From Planctomicrobium piriforme (GTDB lineage: Bacteria; Planctomycetota; Planctomycetia; Planctomycetales; Planctomycetaceae): 64,000 nucleotides of DNA. The stretch lies in assembly GCF_900113665.1 (NCBI RefSeq), contig NZ_FOQD01000018.1, positions 1 to 64,000 of the forward strand. The letters are read 5' to 3'. The translations under genes and the position numbers were made by a program. The notes under the pieces were generated by a model. The model saw only the letters and a program-made list of their open reading frames with translations, ran no database searches and was not told the origin of the DNA. Position 1 is the stretch's first letter. Every line of letters starts with the position of its first letter. Of the stretch, positions 1 to 8,725 are shown one piece after another.

Positions 1-90
<90 letters not shown>

Positions 91-97
91 TTTCGAC

Positions 98-149
98 GAG
101 TCCAGAGTCGAGTGCCCAGAGACCAGAACCAGAAGCTCCAGAATCCAGA
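98..149 (-). repeat. GTCCAGAGTCGAG word repeat in the 16S leader
   Basis: The segment is built from short words of the type GAGTCCAGAGTCGAGTG, CCAGAGACCAGAACCAG and CTCCAGAATCCAG. The same vocabulary appears at 4912-4946 and 53504-53640. Here it lies only about 8 nt upstream of the mature 16S 5' end and so would be transcribed in the pre-rRNA leader. Confidence 0.6.
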
Positions 150-169
150 TCCCGCATCCTGAAATCGCG

Positions 170-180
170 TGTTAAACAAC
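170..180 (-). promoter_or_regulatory. boxA-like antitermination element in rRNA leader
   Basis: On the minus strand this reads GTTGTTTAACA, close to the bacterial boxA consensus TGYTCTTTAACA, about 80 nt upstream of mature 16S. BoxA normally recruits NusB/S10 to rRNA leaders. The match is imperfect at its 5' side, so this rests on position and partial similarity. Confidence 0.4.
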
Positions 181-351
181 TTCAGATTTGATCGCGTCAG
201 CTCATCGCGCTGACGACTCTTTCGAGTCGCCGGCTTTTACGCAAACGCATTCTCTCGCAAGACTTTCACCAACCAATTTGCCAAAGATCATGCCGCAAAC
301 TCAAAAGTTCACGGTTGCAACTTGAGTTCACCCAGCCGAAGCCTGCAGGTG

Positions 352-376
352 AAAAAACCGCCCGAAGTCAGGCGGT
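352..376 (-). terminator. intrinsic terminator downstream of osmC
   Basis: On the minus strand ACCGCC and GGCGGT (plus positions 357-362 and 371-376) form a stem closed by TGACTTCG, followed by six T (plus A352-357). It lies after the minus-strand osmC gene and before the rRNA leader, so it would isolate the rRNA transcript. Confidence 0.65.
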
Positions 377-593
377 GTGCAAAGGGCTATGATACCCGCA
401 ACAACGACTCCGTCAAGCAACCACGTTCAAAAATCTTTTCGGTCGTCGTTACTGCTTTGATCGCTGTCCAGGAACAGGAATCGACCACACACGGACCGTC
501 GGTGACCGAATTCTCTTCGCGATGAAGACTCTTGCGCAGCTCCCCTAACCCGACCAATCTGATCTCGTCCGGGACGGAACCACAAGTTCAACT

Positions 594-1019
594 TCAGCTT
601 TCCAGCGTCGCATCTAGCGTGATCTTCGCATTCAGCAGTTTCGACACCGGGCAGCCGGCTTTGGCCTTTCCCGCGAGTTCCTGGAATGTCGCGTCATCAG
701 CCCCGGGGATCTTGGCTTTCAGGGTGAGATGAACTGAGGTGATCGCAAACCCATCGGCGACCTGATCGAGGGTCACTTCGGCCTTGGTTTCCATGTGGTC
801 GGCTTTGAGCTTGGCTTCGCCGAGAATCAGCGACAGGGCCATCGTGAAGCAGCCGGCGTGGGCGGCCCCAATCAGTTCTTCCGGGTTCGTGCCGGGCTTC
901 CCTTCAAACCGGCTGCTGAAGCCGTAAGGGTAGTCCTTCATCGCGCCGCTCTTGGTCGAGATGGCCCCCTTGCCGTCCTTAATGCCGCCTTGCCATACCG
1001 CTGATCCGGAAGTTTTCAT
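594..1019 (-). CDS. osmC: OsmC-family peroxiredoxin
   Basis: A 141-residue protein of the OsmC/Ohr family: cytosolic thiol peroxidases that reduce organic hydroperoxides. Both family cysteines are visible, Cys57 in AHAGCF and Cys123 in AGCPVSKLL, with the PEELIGAAHAGCF context typical of the OsmC rather than the Ohr branch. Length is normal and there is no signal peptide. The start ATG is at 1019. It is monocistronic on the minus strand, upstream of the 16S gene, with a terminator at 352-376 after it. The symbol follows the subfamily call and is not proven orthology. Confidence 0.88.
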   Translation of the reverse strand: MKTSGSAVWQGGIKDGKGAISTKSGAMKDYPYGFSSRFEGKPGTNPEELIGAAHAGCFTMALSLILGEAKLKADHMETKAEVTLDQVADGFAITSVHLTLKAKIPGADDATFQELAGKAKAGCPVSKLLNAKITLDATLES

Positions 1020-1213
1020 CGCGTGTTCCTGTTGCTGAATTGATTGAACAGATTGAGTCTAAGTCAGTCATTGCAGGCGTGCCAGAGGGGAGAACTTCTG
1101 ATGGAACGCCGCTCGTTCGCTTTTCACTCGATTGCAGTCGTTCGCATCTGTGCGCAATGATGTGTGTCGACGGACTGACGTGATCTTCATTCTTTGAACC
1201 AGAAGACGGCTCC

Positions 1214-2104
1214 ATGAATCGCTTCGCGCTGGCGTTCTCGATGTTTCTGTTCTGCGCCCCGGCCCTGGGTATGGCGGCCGAGCCGATCACACTGCCGCTC
1301 TGGCCGGATCGTACGCTCCCTCCCCTGCCGAAGGTGTCAGAAGAGACGACTAAGTGGTTTACGTCCATCGGCGGTCCGAATCCCGCTCGAGTGACCGATG
1401 TGACGACACCCACGATCACTGTCTATCGGCCGGAACATCCCAACGGCACGTCGGTCATCGTCGCTCCCGGCGGAGGGTACGTCTTCCTGTCCTGGAAGCA
1501 TGAAGGGACACAGGTGTGTGAATGGCTGAACTCAATCGGCGTGACAGCTGTCTTGCTGAAGTACCGCACGCCGACGCGGGATGACGCCGCTCAGTTCACA
1601 ATGCCTGTTGAAGATGCCCAACGGGCCTTGGGGATTGTTCGCCATCATGCAACGGAATGGGGACTTGATCCGCAGCGAGTCGGGCTGCTGGGATTTTCCG
1701 CGGGAGCGAATCTGGCTGGCCATGCCGCCTGGGATAACCTCAATCGCACCTACCCGCAGAACCCTGATTTCGACGATCCCCGAGGACCGGACTTTCTGGT
1801 TTTCATCTATGGGGGCGGTTTCACGATGAAAGACCAGCCGACGAAACTGCGCGAAGAAGTGAAGCTGCCAGCCCTGGCTCCGCCGGCCTTCTTCCTGGTC
1901 GCGCATGACGACAAGAACAATCCCGTCGAAGCCGCCCTGCTCTATCTGGAATACAAAAAGCTGAACCGTCCTGCCGATCTGCACATCTTCACCAAAGGAG
2001 GACATGGCTTCGGAATGCGGGACGACAAGCACCCCATCAACGACTGGCCGCAGATGTGTGCAGAGTGGATGCAGAGCCTGGAATTCATTCCCAAGGCGAA
2101 GTGA
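1214..2104 (+). CDS. Secreted alpha/beta hydrolase (esterase/lipase-like)
   Basis: A 296-residue protein with an N-terminal signal peptide (about 1-22, ending GMAA-EP). The fold follows the BD-FAE/hormone-sensitive-lipase pattern: oxyanion-hole motif APGGGY (84-89), nucleophile elbow GFSAG (160-164, Ser162), acid region AHDD (230-233) and catalytic His264 in GGHGFG. Family members remove acyl groups from plant or algal polysaccharides, so an exported carbohydrate esterase is the likely role; the substrate is unknown. It stands alone between osmC and a convergent nucleotidyltransferase gene. Confidence 0.8.
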   Translation: MNRFALAFSMFLFCAPALGMAAEPITLPLWPDRTLPPLPKVSEETTKWFTSIGGPNPARVTDVTTPTITVYRPEHPNGTSVIVAPGGGYVFLSWKHEGTQVCEWLNSIGVTAVLLKYRTPTRDDAAQFTMPVEDAQRALGIVRHHATEWGLDPQRVGLLGFSAGANLAGHAAWDNLNRTYPQNPDFDDPRGPDFLVFIYGGGFTMKDQPTKLREEVKLPALAPPAFFLVAHDDKNNPVEAALLYLEYKKLNRPADLHIFTKGGHGFGMRDDKHPINDWPQMCAEWMQSLEFIPKAK

Positions 2105-2132
2105 CCTTCAACGCCAACGGCCGCGTATGGTC

Positions 2133-3407
2133 TCAATGCGCGGCGGCGCGATGGCGTTCGAAGGCGGTTCGACGCTCCCCTTCGGTGGAAACGTAGACGG
2201 CTCGAATCAGACGTTCCATCTCCGGTGTCAATTGTTGGCCTCGACGCGACATGGCGATGCGGGCGGTCTGAATTCCGCTTTCGCAGCCATCCGGCAGAAC
2301 ATCCAGTCGGCCATGCCAGACCCGACTGAACGAGGGAATGTGCTTGGGGAGCAATTCTCCGCCGGGGAGAATCAGGCTCATCACGCCGACCGCCGAGCCT
2401 GTGTTGAAGAGACTGCAGAGGGCCGTCTTGGCGTGGTCTCCGATAAAAGCGCCAACCTTGGTGGAACCGGTGGGGACTTTCACCCCTTGCAGCGGCACGC
2501 TCACGTTCGAGTAATCGTTCTTGAGGTCGCTGTTGGTCGACAGGGCGCCCAGATTCACCCAGGGGCAGACATAACTGTGCCCCAGGAAGCCGTCGTGGTA
2601 CTTGTTGGCGTAGCCGTGGACGATACTTTCTTCGATCTCACCGCCGAGTCGGCAGACCGGACCAAAGCTGCAGCCTTCCCGGACATTGGCTCGAAACAGT
2701 TGGGTGCCGGGGCCGACATAGGCCGGACCTTCGATTCTGGTGAATGCCTGAATTCGGACATCGCGGTCGACCCAAACCGGGCCTGAGGTGGCGTCGATCA
2801 CGACAAACGGGTCGAGCCGCGCGGTCGCGTCGATATGCACCTGATCGCCTGGGCCGATGATTGCGATTCGCGAATCGGCCGTGGAGAAAGCGGATGGACG
2901 TGAGCGAGCAGCAAAATCGAGAGCCAGCCATTTCGAGTTTTGCGAAATCAGATCCCAGGGGTGATTCAAGACGGTACCGGCCAGGGTCACCTTTTTCTTT
3001 TGCAGCAGAATCCGCTGCAGGTCTTCGCCTGTCGGGAGTCGCTGCTCTGACGGTAGTTCTGCCGGATCGATCAAAATGGCGGCCCAGGTGTCGCCAATCC
3101 AGCCGGCGGAACCGGGTTTGATCTTCTTGAGCTGGGCCGGCTCGACCAGGCAGCGGCCGTTGACCAGCAGAAATTCGCTGCCGGAAAGCCATGCAGCATC
3201 GTTGATATGGGCGTGGGGATGTTCCGCGCGGTAGGCCTCGGCCAGCTCGCCGCGGACAATCGCGCCCCATTCCGTTTTTGAGAAACTCTGGCAGACCCGC
3301 TCTCGGGCAGAATAGTGCCCGCAGAGCAATTCGAAGACGGGACGGAGCAGCGCAATCGGCGAAAACTGTGCTGCCGTCTGATCTTCGAAAAACACAATGC
3401 GCCGCAT
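2133..3407 (-). CDS. GlmU-like sugar nucleotidyltransferase with hexapeptide-repeat tail
   Basis: From the ATG at 3407 the product has 424 residues and begins MRRIVFFEDQ. The frame is open to 3536, but this start fits the family and has GGAG upstream. The N-terminal half carries the PIALLRPVFELLCGHYSARE block seen in bacteroidete/planctomycete GlmU-like proteins. The C-terminal half is a left-handed beta-helix of hexapeptide repeats (about 220-370, VWVDRDVRIQAF onwards). No classic GxGTRM pyrophosphorylase loop is seen, so the exact sugar-nucleotide reaction is uncertain. It is divergent from the DegT aminotransferase gene, suggesting a shared role in envelope sugar synthesis. Confidence 0.75.
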   Translation of the reverse strand: MRRIVFFEDQTAAQFSPIALLRPVFELLCGHYSARERVCQSFSKTEWGAIVRGELAEAYRAEHPHAHINDAAWLSGSEFLLVNGRCLVEPAQLKKIKPGSAGWIGDTWAAILIDPAELPSEQRLPTGEDLQRILLQKKKVTLAGTVLNHPWDLISQNSKWLALDFAARSRPSAFSTADSRIAIIGPGDQVHIDATARLDPFVVIDATSGPVWVDRDVRIQAFTRIEGPAYVGPGTQLFRANVREGCSFGPVCRLGGEIEESIVHGYANKYHDGFLGHSYVCPWVNLGALSTNSDLKNDYSNVSVPLQGVKVPTGSTKVGAFIGDHAKTALCSLFNTGSAVGVMSLILPGGELLPKHIPSFSRVWHGRLDVLPDGCESGIQTARIAMSRRGQQLTPEMERLIRAVYVSTEGERRTAFERHRAAAH

Positions 3408-3537
3408 GTCCTCAACTCCATCGCCGGACTTGCCAGCCGAATCCTCGTGCGAGGCGAACTTTAATGGAAATGAAATGATCTGGACAGGCCGAGGATGCCG
3501 ATCCTGAGGGGCGAAAATCCTATCCAGGCGCATCATC

Positions 3538-3565
3538 TTGACAGGATGACTGGGGTGGACCTAAT
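3538..3565 (+). promoter_or_regulatory. Candidate sigma70-type promoter for the DegT aminotransferase
   Basis: A perfect -35 TTGACA (3538-3543) is followed after 16 nt by CCTAAT (3560-3565), a 4/6 match to the -10 box. It lies in the divergent spacer, about 57 nt before the ATG at 3622. Assigned by pattern only; planctomycete promoter consensus is poorly known. Confidence 0.35.
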
Positions 3566-3621
3566 GTCCCCCGCCCCGCGATGACCGCCGGGGTCCATGC
3601 AGTTAGCGAACGGAGTCGCTC

Positions 3622-4824
3622 ATGACGCAAATTCTTCCGCTGTCTCGTCCTCAGGATTCTGCTGCCCCTGTCCCCCTGATCGATCTGGTGGCTCAATATC
3701 AGACGATTCGTGACGAAGTTCAGACGGCGGTGACCCGCGTGTTCGAACGGCAATCGTTCGTCCTGGGTGAAGAAGTCGACAACTTCGAAAACGATATCTC
3801 TGAATACTGCGACGCCCGCCATTCCATCGGGTGTGCCTCGGGAACCGACGCTCTGGTCCTGGGCCTGATGGCCCTGGGAATCGGCCCAGGCGACGAAGTG
3901 ATTACGTCTCCTTACAGCTTTTTTGCCACTGCGAGCTGCATTGTTCGCGTCGGCGCCCGACCTGTGTTCGTGGACATCGATCCGGTCACTTACAACATGA
4001 ATCCGGCAGCCGTGGAAGCGGCGATCACCCGAAAAACCCGGGCGATCATTCCGGTGCATCTGTACGGCCAGTGTGCGGAAATGGATCCGATCTGGCGTTG
4101 TGCGACCAAGAATCACCTCGCGGTCATCGAAGATGCCTGCCAGGCGATTGGTTCTGTCTATCGCGGTCGGAAGGCTGGCGTGCTCGGAACCATGGGTTGC
4201 TTCAGCTTCTTCCCGACCAAGAACCTGGGGGGCGCCGGCGACGGCGGCCTGATCACCACCGACGACCGCGATCTCGCTGCCCGTCTGAAGCGGCTCCGAG
4301 TCCACGGCGACTTCGGCGGTTACAACCACATTGAAGTTGGGCTGAACAGCCGTCTCGACGCCCTGCAGGCAGCTGTGCTGGCTGTGAAGCTCAAGCACCT
4401 CGACACCTGGTCCGCCGCCCGTCGCGAAAATGCCGACCGGTATCGTCACCTGATGCAGGATGCCGGCATTGCTGATCGGGTCGAACTGCCGACCGAAGCA
4501 GCCGAACATCACCACATTTACAACCAGTTCATCATCCGCGTCCGCGACGGGAAGCGGGACGAAGTGCTGGCCGGCCTGAAGAAACAGGGCATCGGCTGTG
4601 CGATTTACTATCCGCGCCCGCTGCACCTGCAGGAATGCTTCTCATCGCTGCAGTACCGTGCAGGTCAGTTGCCGGAATCGGAACTGGCCGCGAACGAGAC
4701 CATCGCCCTGCCGATCTTTGCTGAACTGGGTGCTGAGCGTCAGGCTCGCGTCGTCCAATCGCTGAAGAAAGTGCTGGCCGAAGTCGAATCCCGCCACACC
4801 AAGACCATCCGCCGGGCTGCGTAA
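3622..4824 (+). CDS. DegT/DnrJ/EryC1/StrS family PLP aminotransferase
   Basis: A 400-residue sugar aminotransferase-type enzyme. PLP-binding features are in order: SGTDAL (73-78, phosphate loop), Asp171 in IEDACQAIGS, and the Schiff-base Lys200 in SFFPTKNLGGAGDGG. Family members transfer an amino group to keto-sugar nucleotides such as UDP-3-keto or dTDP-4-keto hexoses for glycans or LPS. A GGAG Shine-Dalgarno precedes the start. The divergent GlmU-like gene supports a nucleotide-sugar role; the substrate is not determinable. A strong terminator follows at 4857-4892. Confidence 0.92.
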   Translation: MTQILPLSRPQDSAAPVPLIDLVAQYQTIRDEVQTAVTRVFERQSFVLGEEVDNFENDISEYCDARHSIGCASGTDALVLGLMALGIGPGDEVITSPYSFFATASCIVRVGARPVFVDIDPVTYNMNPAAVEAAITRKTRAIIPVHLYGQCAEMDPIWRCATKNHLAVIEDACQAIGSVYRGRKAGVLGTMGCFSFFPTKNLGGAGDGGLITTDDRDLAARLKRLRVHGDFGGYNHIEVGLNSRLDALQAAVLAVKLKHLDTWSAARRENADRYRHLMQDAGIADRVELPTEAAEHHHIYNQFIIRVRDGKRDEVLAGLKKQGIGCAIYYPRPLHLQECFSSLQYRAGQLPESELAANETIALPIFAELGAERQARVVQSLKKVLAEVESRHTKTIRRAA

Positions 4825-4856
4825 TTGCCGCCTGATGCAGACGATTCGAATTTTCG

Positions 4857-4892
4857 AGATCCCGCGGCACGTACCGAGCCGCGGGATCTTTT
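4857..4892 (+). terminator. Intrinsic terminator after the DegT aminotransferase
   Basis: AGATCCCGCGGC (4857-4868) pairs perfectly with GCCGCGGGATCT (4878-4889) around a 9-nt loop, followed by TTTT. The 12-bp GC-rich stem begins 32 nt after the stop codon. Confidence 0.85.
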
Positions 4893-4911
4893 GCGTTCAG
4901 CGATGCTGTTT

Positions 4912-4946
4912 TCTGGCTCTGGACCCTCGACACTGGGCCCTCGACT
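4912..4946 (-). repeat. GTCGAGGGTCCAGAGCCAGA word repeat
   Basis: On the minus strand it contains GTCGAGGGTCCAGAGCCAGA (plus positions 4912-4931), identical over 20 nt to 53510-53529 at the end of nagA. A related word (CAGTCGAGGGCCCAG) continues to 4946. It lies between the DegT terminator and the next gene. Confidence 0.75.
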
Positions 4947-5072
4947 GCCCCGTGCAATCCTTGCCTGCGGAATTGTCGTCACGATCGGCATAACTGCGAG
5001 CCGATAACAGATCATGGACGCTCCCATCACTGCGGGAACGCATCCACCATCGCGATCGAGGGGGATCTGGCT

Positions 5073-5741
5073 ATGGCTCGACTGCACGGAATTGTCGCTC
5101 TGTTGTTGCTCACCACGGCGCAAGTCGCCCAGGCGGACTGGCCGTTCTGGTCAGACGACGGGCTGCGCCGCGGCTCGAAAGAGTATTACGAAGCCCATGC
5201 CAGCGATCCGCCAGGCGCCCGTCAGGTCTACAAAGACGGCAAGCTGTGGCCTCCGTTTCCGCGACCCACCGGACCGCACCAGTTGTTCGTCCACAAGTAT
5301 CACCACACCCATTACTGGCCGTATCCGTACGTCTGCGACGATCGCGAGAGCGTCCGCACATTTGTCGATGCCCAGGTCAGCAACGGCTGGCTGTCATCAA
5401 CGACTCTGTACGACTTCCACTTCGATCCCGCGACAGGCGATCTGAACAGCGCCGGCAAGGAACACCTGTACTGGATCGTGCATCATGTGCCGATGGAGTA
5501 CCGCCAGGTGCATGTCGCCATCGGACAGGACCCCAAAGTCACCACCGAACGGAGCCGTTCCGTCGAGATCGAACTGGCTCGACTGGGCGGAAGCGATCCT
5601 TCAATGCCGGTGCTGACCCGTTATGCAGATCCGGTCGGCCGTCCGGCTTCGGAAGTACAAGCCATCTTCCGCAGCGCCCAGGAAAACATGCCGCCGCCGA
5701 TTCTGTCACAAGGCTCCGGCAGCGACGCCGAATCCGAGTAA
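5073..5741 (+). CDS. Exported protein of unknown function
   Basis: 222 residues starting MARLHGIVALLLL with a clear signal peptide cleaved near VAQA-DW (about residue 21). The mature part is rich in aromatic residues and histidines (KYHHTHYWPYPYV, YWIVHHVP) and keeps a possible conserved core around DDRESVRTF. I do not recognise a domain. Its position just upstream of the AAA ATPase and TPR lipoprotein genes on the same strand suggests a shared transcript and an envelope role, by context only. Confidence 0.7.
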   Translation: MARLHGIVALLLLTTAQVAQADWPFWSDDGLRRGSKEYYEAHASDPPGARQVYKDGKLWPPFPRPTGPHQLFVHKYHHTHYWPYPYVCDDRESVRTFVDAQVSNGWLSSTTLYDFHFDPATGDLNSAGKEHLYWIVHHVPMEYRQVHVAIGQDPKVTTERSRSVEIELARLGGSDPSMPVLTRYADPVGRPASEVQAIFRSAQENMPPPILSQGSGSDAESE

Positions 5742-5828
5742 TCGGGTTCGCGATTTGGGGAATCGCCGGGCTGCCGGGTCACTCCGGCAGGCTCACCAGG
5801 CACACTCATTTTCTGAGGCACATCGACG

Positions 5829-7346
5829 ATGTCATCCGGTTGGCACGCACCTGATCGTGACGAACCAATCGCACTCCCGCCCGAGGATCTCGTGCCGGCA
5901 GGCGATGCCGTCGATCTGCCGGAAGACGTATACGCCCGCATCGTGCAACAGGTGCGGGAGATCTGCGATGCCATCGATTCGGAACCGCAGGGAGTCCCTG
6001 ACCCGGGCGCCGGAGCATTGCCATCGAAGGTCACCGGGAATGCCCCCGCCCCTCTCGCACCGGCCAGCCTCGAAGAAACCGGCATCAGCCTGGGGCAGTT
6101 ATCCGATCTCGCATTGAAGCTGGTGTATCTGGCAGGGGCGACCACCGGTTACGAAGTGAGCCGTCAACTGCGACTTCCTTTCAGCGTCATTTCCGAGACC
6201 CTGCAGTTTCTGAAGTCCGAACGCTGTCTGGACGTGATGTCCGGAGAAGTGGTCGGACCCCTCTCTTACCGATTTCAGCTCACGGATCAGGGCCGGCAAC
6301 GGGCCCGGGACGCCTTTCATCACAGCCGATATGTCGGCCCCGCGCCGGTTTCGCTGGAACAGTACACCCGGCAATGCCAGTTGCAGGCGGTGACGTCTGT
6401 GCAACTGACGCCCGAGCAACTCGACGCCGCGTTTGCGAATCTCGTCATCGATCCAGCCCTCATCAAACGGCTGGGTCCGGCGGTCTGCAGTGGCCAGTCG
6501 ATCTTCCTCTACGGTCCCCCAGGCAACGGAAAAACCGTCATTGCCAAAGGGCTCGGGCAACTCCTGAACCAGTCGGGCGGTTCGATTTACGTTCCCTATG
6601 CGATCACGGTCGAGAACCAGATTATCTCGCTGTTCGATCCGACGCTGCACCGCCCGGTCCATTCGGCCCGGCCTGCTCCGGTTTCGGACGAATCGTCACT
6701 GCGCGCCATGTCGGAACCGTTGCTGGATGAACGCTGGCGGGAAGTCCGCCGGCCGATCGTCACCGCCGGGGGCGAACTCAGTCTGGAAATGCTCGATTTG
6801 CGCTATCATCCGGCGAGCGGCTACTACACCGCGCCGCTGCAGATCAAAGCCAACGGCGGCGTCTTCCTGATCGACGACTTTGGACGCCAGCTCGTCCCGC
6901 CGGCCCAGTTGCTGAACCGGTGGATTCTGCCGCTCGAAGAACGCATCGACTACCTGACGCTGTCGACCGGCAAGAAATTCGCTGTCCCGTTCGAGCAGCT
7001 CACGGTGTTCTCGACGAACATGAAGCCCGAGCAGCTTGTGGACGCGGCCTTCATGCGGCGGATTCGTCATAAAATCGAGATCGGGATTCCGACTGAGAAG
7101 CAGTTCCGCGAGATTTTCCGGAAGTGCTGCGACCATCGGCAGATCAAGTACGACGACTGGATTGTGACGCGGCTGCTGACCACGCAGTACAACGCGGAAA
7201 ATCCCCCGAAGGCCAGTGATCCCCGTGATTTGCTGGATGTGATTGACGCCATCTGCCGATTTAGGGGAGAGAGGCCGCATCTGAGCGAAAAAATCGTGTT
7301 CGAGGCATTCCAGGAATGTCTCGGCGGCCCCAGATTGCAGTACTGA
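5829..7346 (+). CDS. Winged-helix plus AAA ATPase protein
   Basis: 505 residues. Residues 1-80 are low-complexity and acidic/Pro-rich. Residues 85-165 look like a winged helix (LVYLAGATTGYEVSRQLRL, then SERCLDV and a beta wing), placed before the ATPase. The AAA module has Walker A GPPGNGKT (229-236), Walker B VFLIDDFG (345-352), sensor-1 FSTNMKP (394-400) and an Arg pair at 410-411 as possible finger. It resembles MoxR-like/helicase-loader ATPases without matching one I can name. Cytosolic. It is 20 nt upstream of a TPR lipoprotein, likely in one operon. The target is unknown. Confidence 0.8.
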   Translation: MSSGWHAPDRDEPIALPPEDLVPAGDAVDLPEDVYARIVQQVREICDAIDSEPQGVPDPGAGALPSKVTGNAPAPLAPASLEETGISLGQLSDLALKLVYLAGATTGYEVSRQLRLPFSVISETLQFLKSERCLDVMSGEVVGPLSYRFQLTDQGRQRARDAFHHSRYVGPAPVSLEQYTRQCQLQAVTSVQLTPEQLDAAFANLVIDPALIKRLGPAVCSGQSIFLYGPPGNGKTVIAKGLGQLLNQSGGSIYVPYAITVENQIISLFDPTLHRPVHSARPAPVSDESSLRAMSEPLLDERWREVRRPIVTAGGELSLEMLDLRYHPASGYYTAPLQIKANGGVFLIDDFGRQLVPPAQLLNRWILPLEERIDYLTLSTGKKFAVPFEQLTVFSTNMKPEQLVDAAFMRRIRHKIEIGIPTEKQFREIFRKCCDHRQIKYDDWIVTRLLTTQYNAENPPKASDPRDLLDVIDAICRFRGERPHLSEKIVFEAFQECLGGPRLQY

Positions 7347-7366
7347 ATGGATTCAGGAGAGCCAAC

Positions 7367-8281
7367 GTGAAACAATCCGCCCGGGCATGGACCAGTCTGG
7401 CTGCCGGATGTTTGTTTTCACTCTCGGCCAGCGGCTGCATCACCATCGCTCCCAATACTCCTGGCCTCTCGTGGCTTTCGCCCAATAAGCCCAAAGTGCA
7501 ACGGGCCAGCTACGAAGAAAAAGTTCAGGACGCCCCCGGCGACCCCAAGAACCCCGCCAAGCTGAAAATGGCTTACGGGCGTTTGATGGAAGATTCCGGA
7601 CAACTCGCGGAAGCCCGCAAGAGCTACGCCGCAGTCGTGGAACTGCAGCCGAAGAACATTGAAGCCATTCTGGGCATCGCCCACCTCGATCAGCTGAGCG
7701 GCAACATCGAACAGGCCGAGCAAGGCTACAAGCGAGCGATCAAAGCTGACCCGAACTCCGCCCTAGCGCATTACAGTCTGGGCGAGTTCTACGCGACCCA
7801 GAAACGCTGGAAAGAATCTTCCGAAGCCCTGACAAAGGCGATGCTGGCTCAGCCGGACGAAACCCAGTACCGGTATGCTCTGGCGGTCGCGCTGGTGCAC
7901 TGCGGCGATGTGGATTCGGCCCTGCCGCACTTCATCCGCACCATTGGCGACGCGGAAGCCCATTACAATGTGGGTCTGATTCTGCAGGAAGAAGGCAACC
8001 TGGCGGACGCCGAGCGTCAATTCGCTCTGGCCGTCACCAAGAAGCCGGAACTGACCGCCGCCCAGAACTGGCTCACCCACGTTCGCCAGCAGCGGACAAA
8101 CGGGACGAACACCGCCACGCCTGAAGCCCCGACCGGCCCCGTGTCCCCTGTTGTTCCCGCCGGCCACAGCGCCACGCCGGGCGTGACGCAGAAGTCGGAT
8201 GCTGGAGACCGTCATTCGCTGGGGAACCGCCTGTCGGTCCAGCAGCTTGAGCAGTCGGCCAATCAGTCGGCTGGCTCGTAA
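7367..8281 (+). CDS. TPR-repeat lipoprotein
   Basis: I place the start at GTG 7367, because AGGAG lies 7 nt upstream and this start gives a clean lipoprotein signal (LFSLSASGC, lipidated Cys24); the frame itself is open from 7316. The 304-residue product has tandem TPR units across about 65-230 (for example AEARKSYAAVVELQPKN and AEQGYKRAIKADPNS). A Thr/Pro-rich tail with SVQQLEQS near the C-terminus follows. TPR lipoproteins scaffold envelope assemblies such as pilus or secretion machines. Tight spacing after the AAA gene suggests co-function. Confidence 0.82.
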   Translation: MKQSARAWTSLAAGCLFSLSASGCITIAPNTPGLSWLSPNKPKVQRASYEEKVQDAPGDPKNPAKLKMAYGRLMEDSGQLAEARKSYAAVVELQPKNIEAILGIAHLDQLSGNIEQAEQGYKRAIKADPNSALAHYSLGEFYATQKRWKESSEALTKAMLAQPDETQYRYALAVALVHCGDVDSALPHFIRTIGDAEAHYNVGLILQEEGNLADAERQFALAVTKKPELTAAQNWLTHVRQQRTNGTNTATPEAPTGPVSPVVPAGHSATPGVTQKSDAGDRHSLGNRLSVQQLEQSANQSAGS

Positions 8282-8725
8282 CGCCAACCAGATTCTCTTT
8301 CTGGTTCGTTCCTACGCCCAGGGCGAACACCTCATCGGGTCGCTGACCCGTTATAGCAACTGCAACGATCGCGCTGCGCACGAGGGTGAGGGCTTTCGCA
8401 GCAGTTGGCGCAGTGTCTCTCAATTTCGTGGCGTCAGCGCTGCCGTCGGGTCGACCCCTTACAGACAGGGAAACAGCGCGACTTCCCGGACAGTCTTTCG
8501 AACCGATCGCAGTGGATGCCTGCAAACGCTTTCCTAACAACGAGTTAGAAATCCGTTGCAGTTTTCACCTCGTCAATTTTCGCTGAGACGTAGAATTGCC
8601 TCGTTTCAACGAAATCGCATGGATGCGAGGAACATCGAGAATTCATCCCAGACTTTGGTTGCGGCCCTCACCGGCCGCGCCGGGAGGCCGACAGGGACGC
8701 GGTTGCCTGGCCGAGGAATAGACCC
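8282..8725 (+). other. Spacer of 444 nt between TPR lipoprotein and DksA-like gene
   Basis: No supported gene. A 7-bp hairpin (AACCAGA 8286-8292, TCTGGTT 8300-8306) directly follows the TPR stop codon but lacks a strong T run. The remainder is unremarkable apart from a GC-rich GCGGCC/GGCCGC segment near 8660-8680. A promoter for the DksA-like gene should lie here, but I cannot place it. Confidence 0.5.
8286..8306 (+). terminator. Weak hairpin after TPR lipoprotein gene
   Basis: AACCAGA and TCTGGTT form a perfect 7-bp stem with a 7-nt pyrimidine loop, 5 nt after the stop codon. A T-rich tail is missing (CGTTCC follows), so termination would be inefficient. Confidence 0.35.

Larger units (their letters stand above)
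91..593. other. 16S leader and spacer, no protein gene
   Basis: This 503-nt stretch lies between osmC and the 16S gene, both on the minus strand. It holds an intrinsic terminator (352-376), a boxA-like element (170-180), two hairpins at about 196-230 (CGTCAG/CTGACG and CGACTC/GAGTCG) and a copy of the GTCCAGAGTCGAG word repeat (98-149). The short open frames here lack homology and Shine-Dalgarno sequences. I cannot assign a convincing -10/-35 pair for the rRNA promoter. Confidence 0.6.

Noticed and set aside
322..525. 67-residue open frame in the 16S leader
   Set aside because: It overlaps the terminator at 352-376, lacks a Shine-Dalgarno and has no coding-like composition.
3520..4626. 368-residue minus-strand open frame over the DegT gene
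   Set aside because: The plus-strand DegT protein has all PLP motifs and a Shine-Dalgarno; the antisense frame has no recognisable motif.
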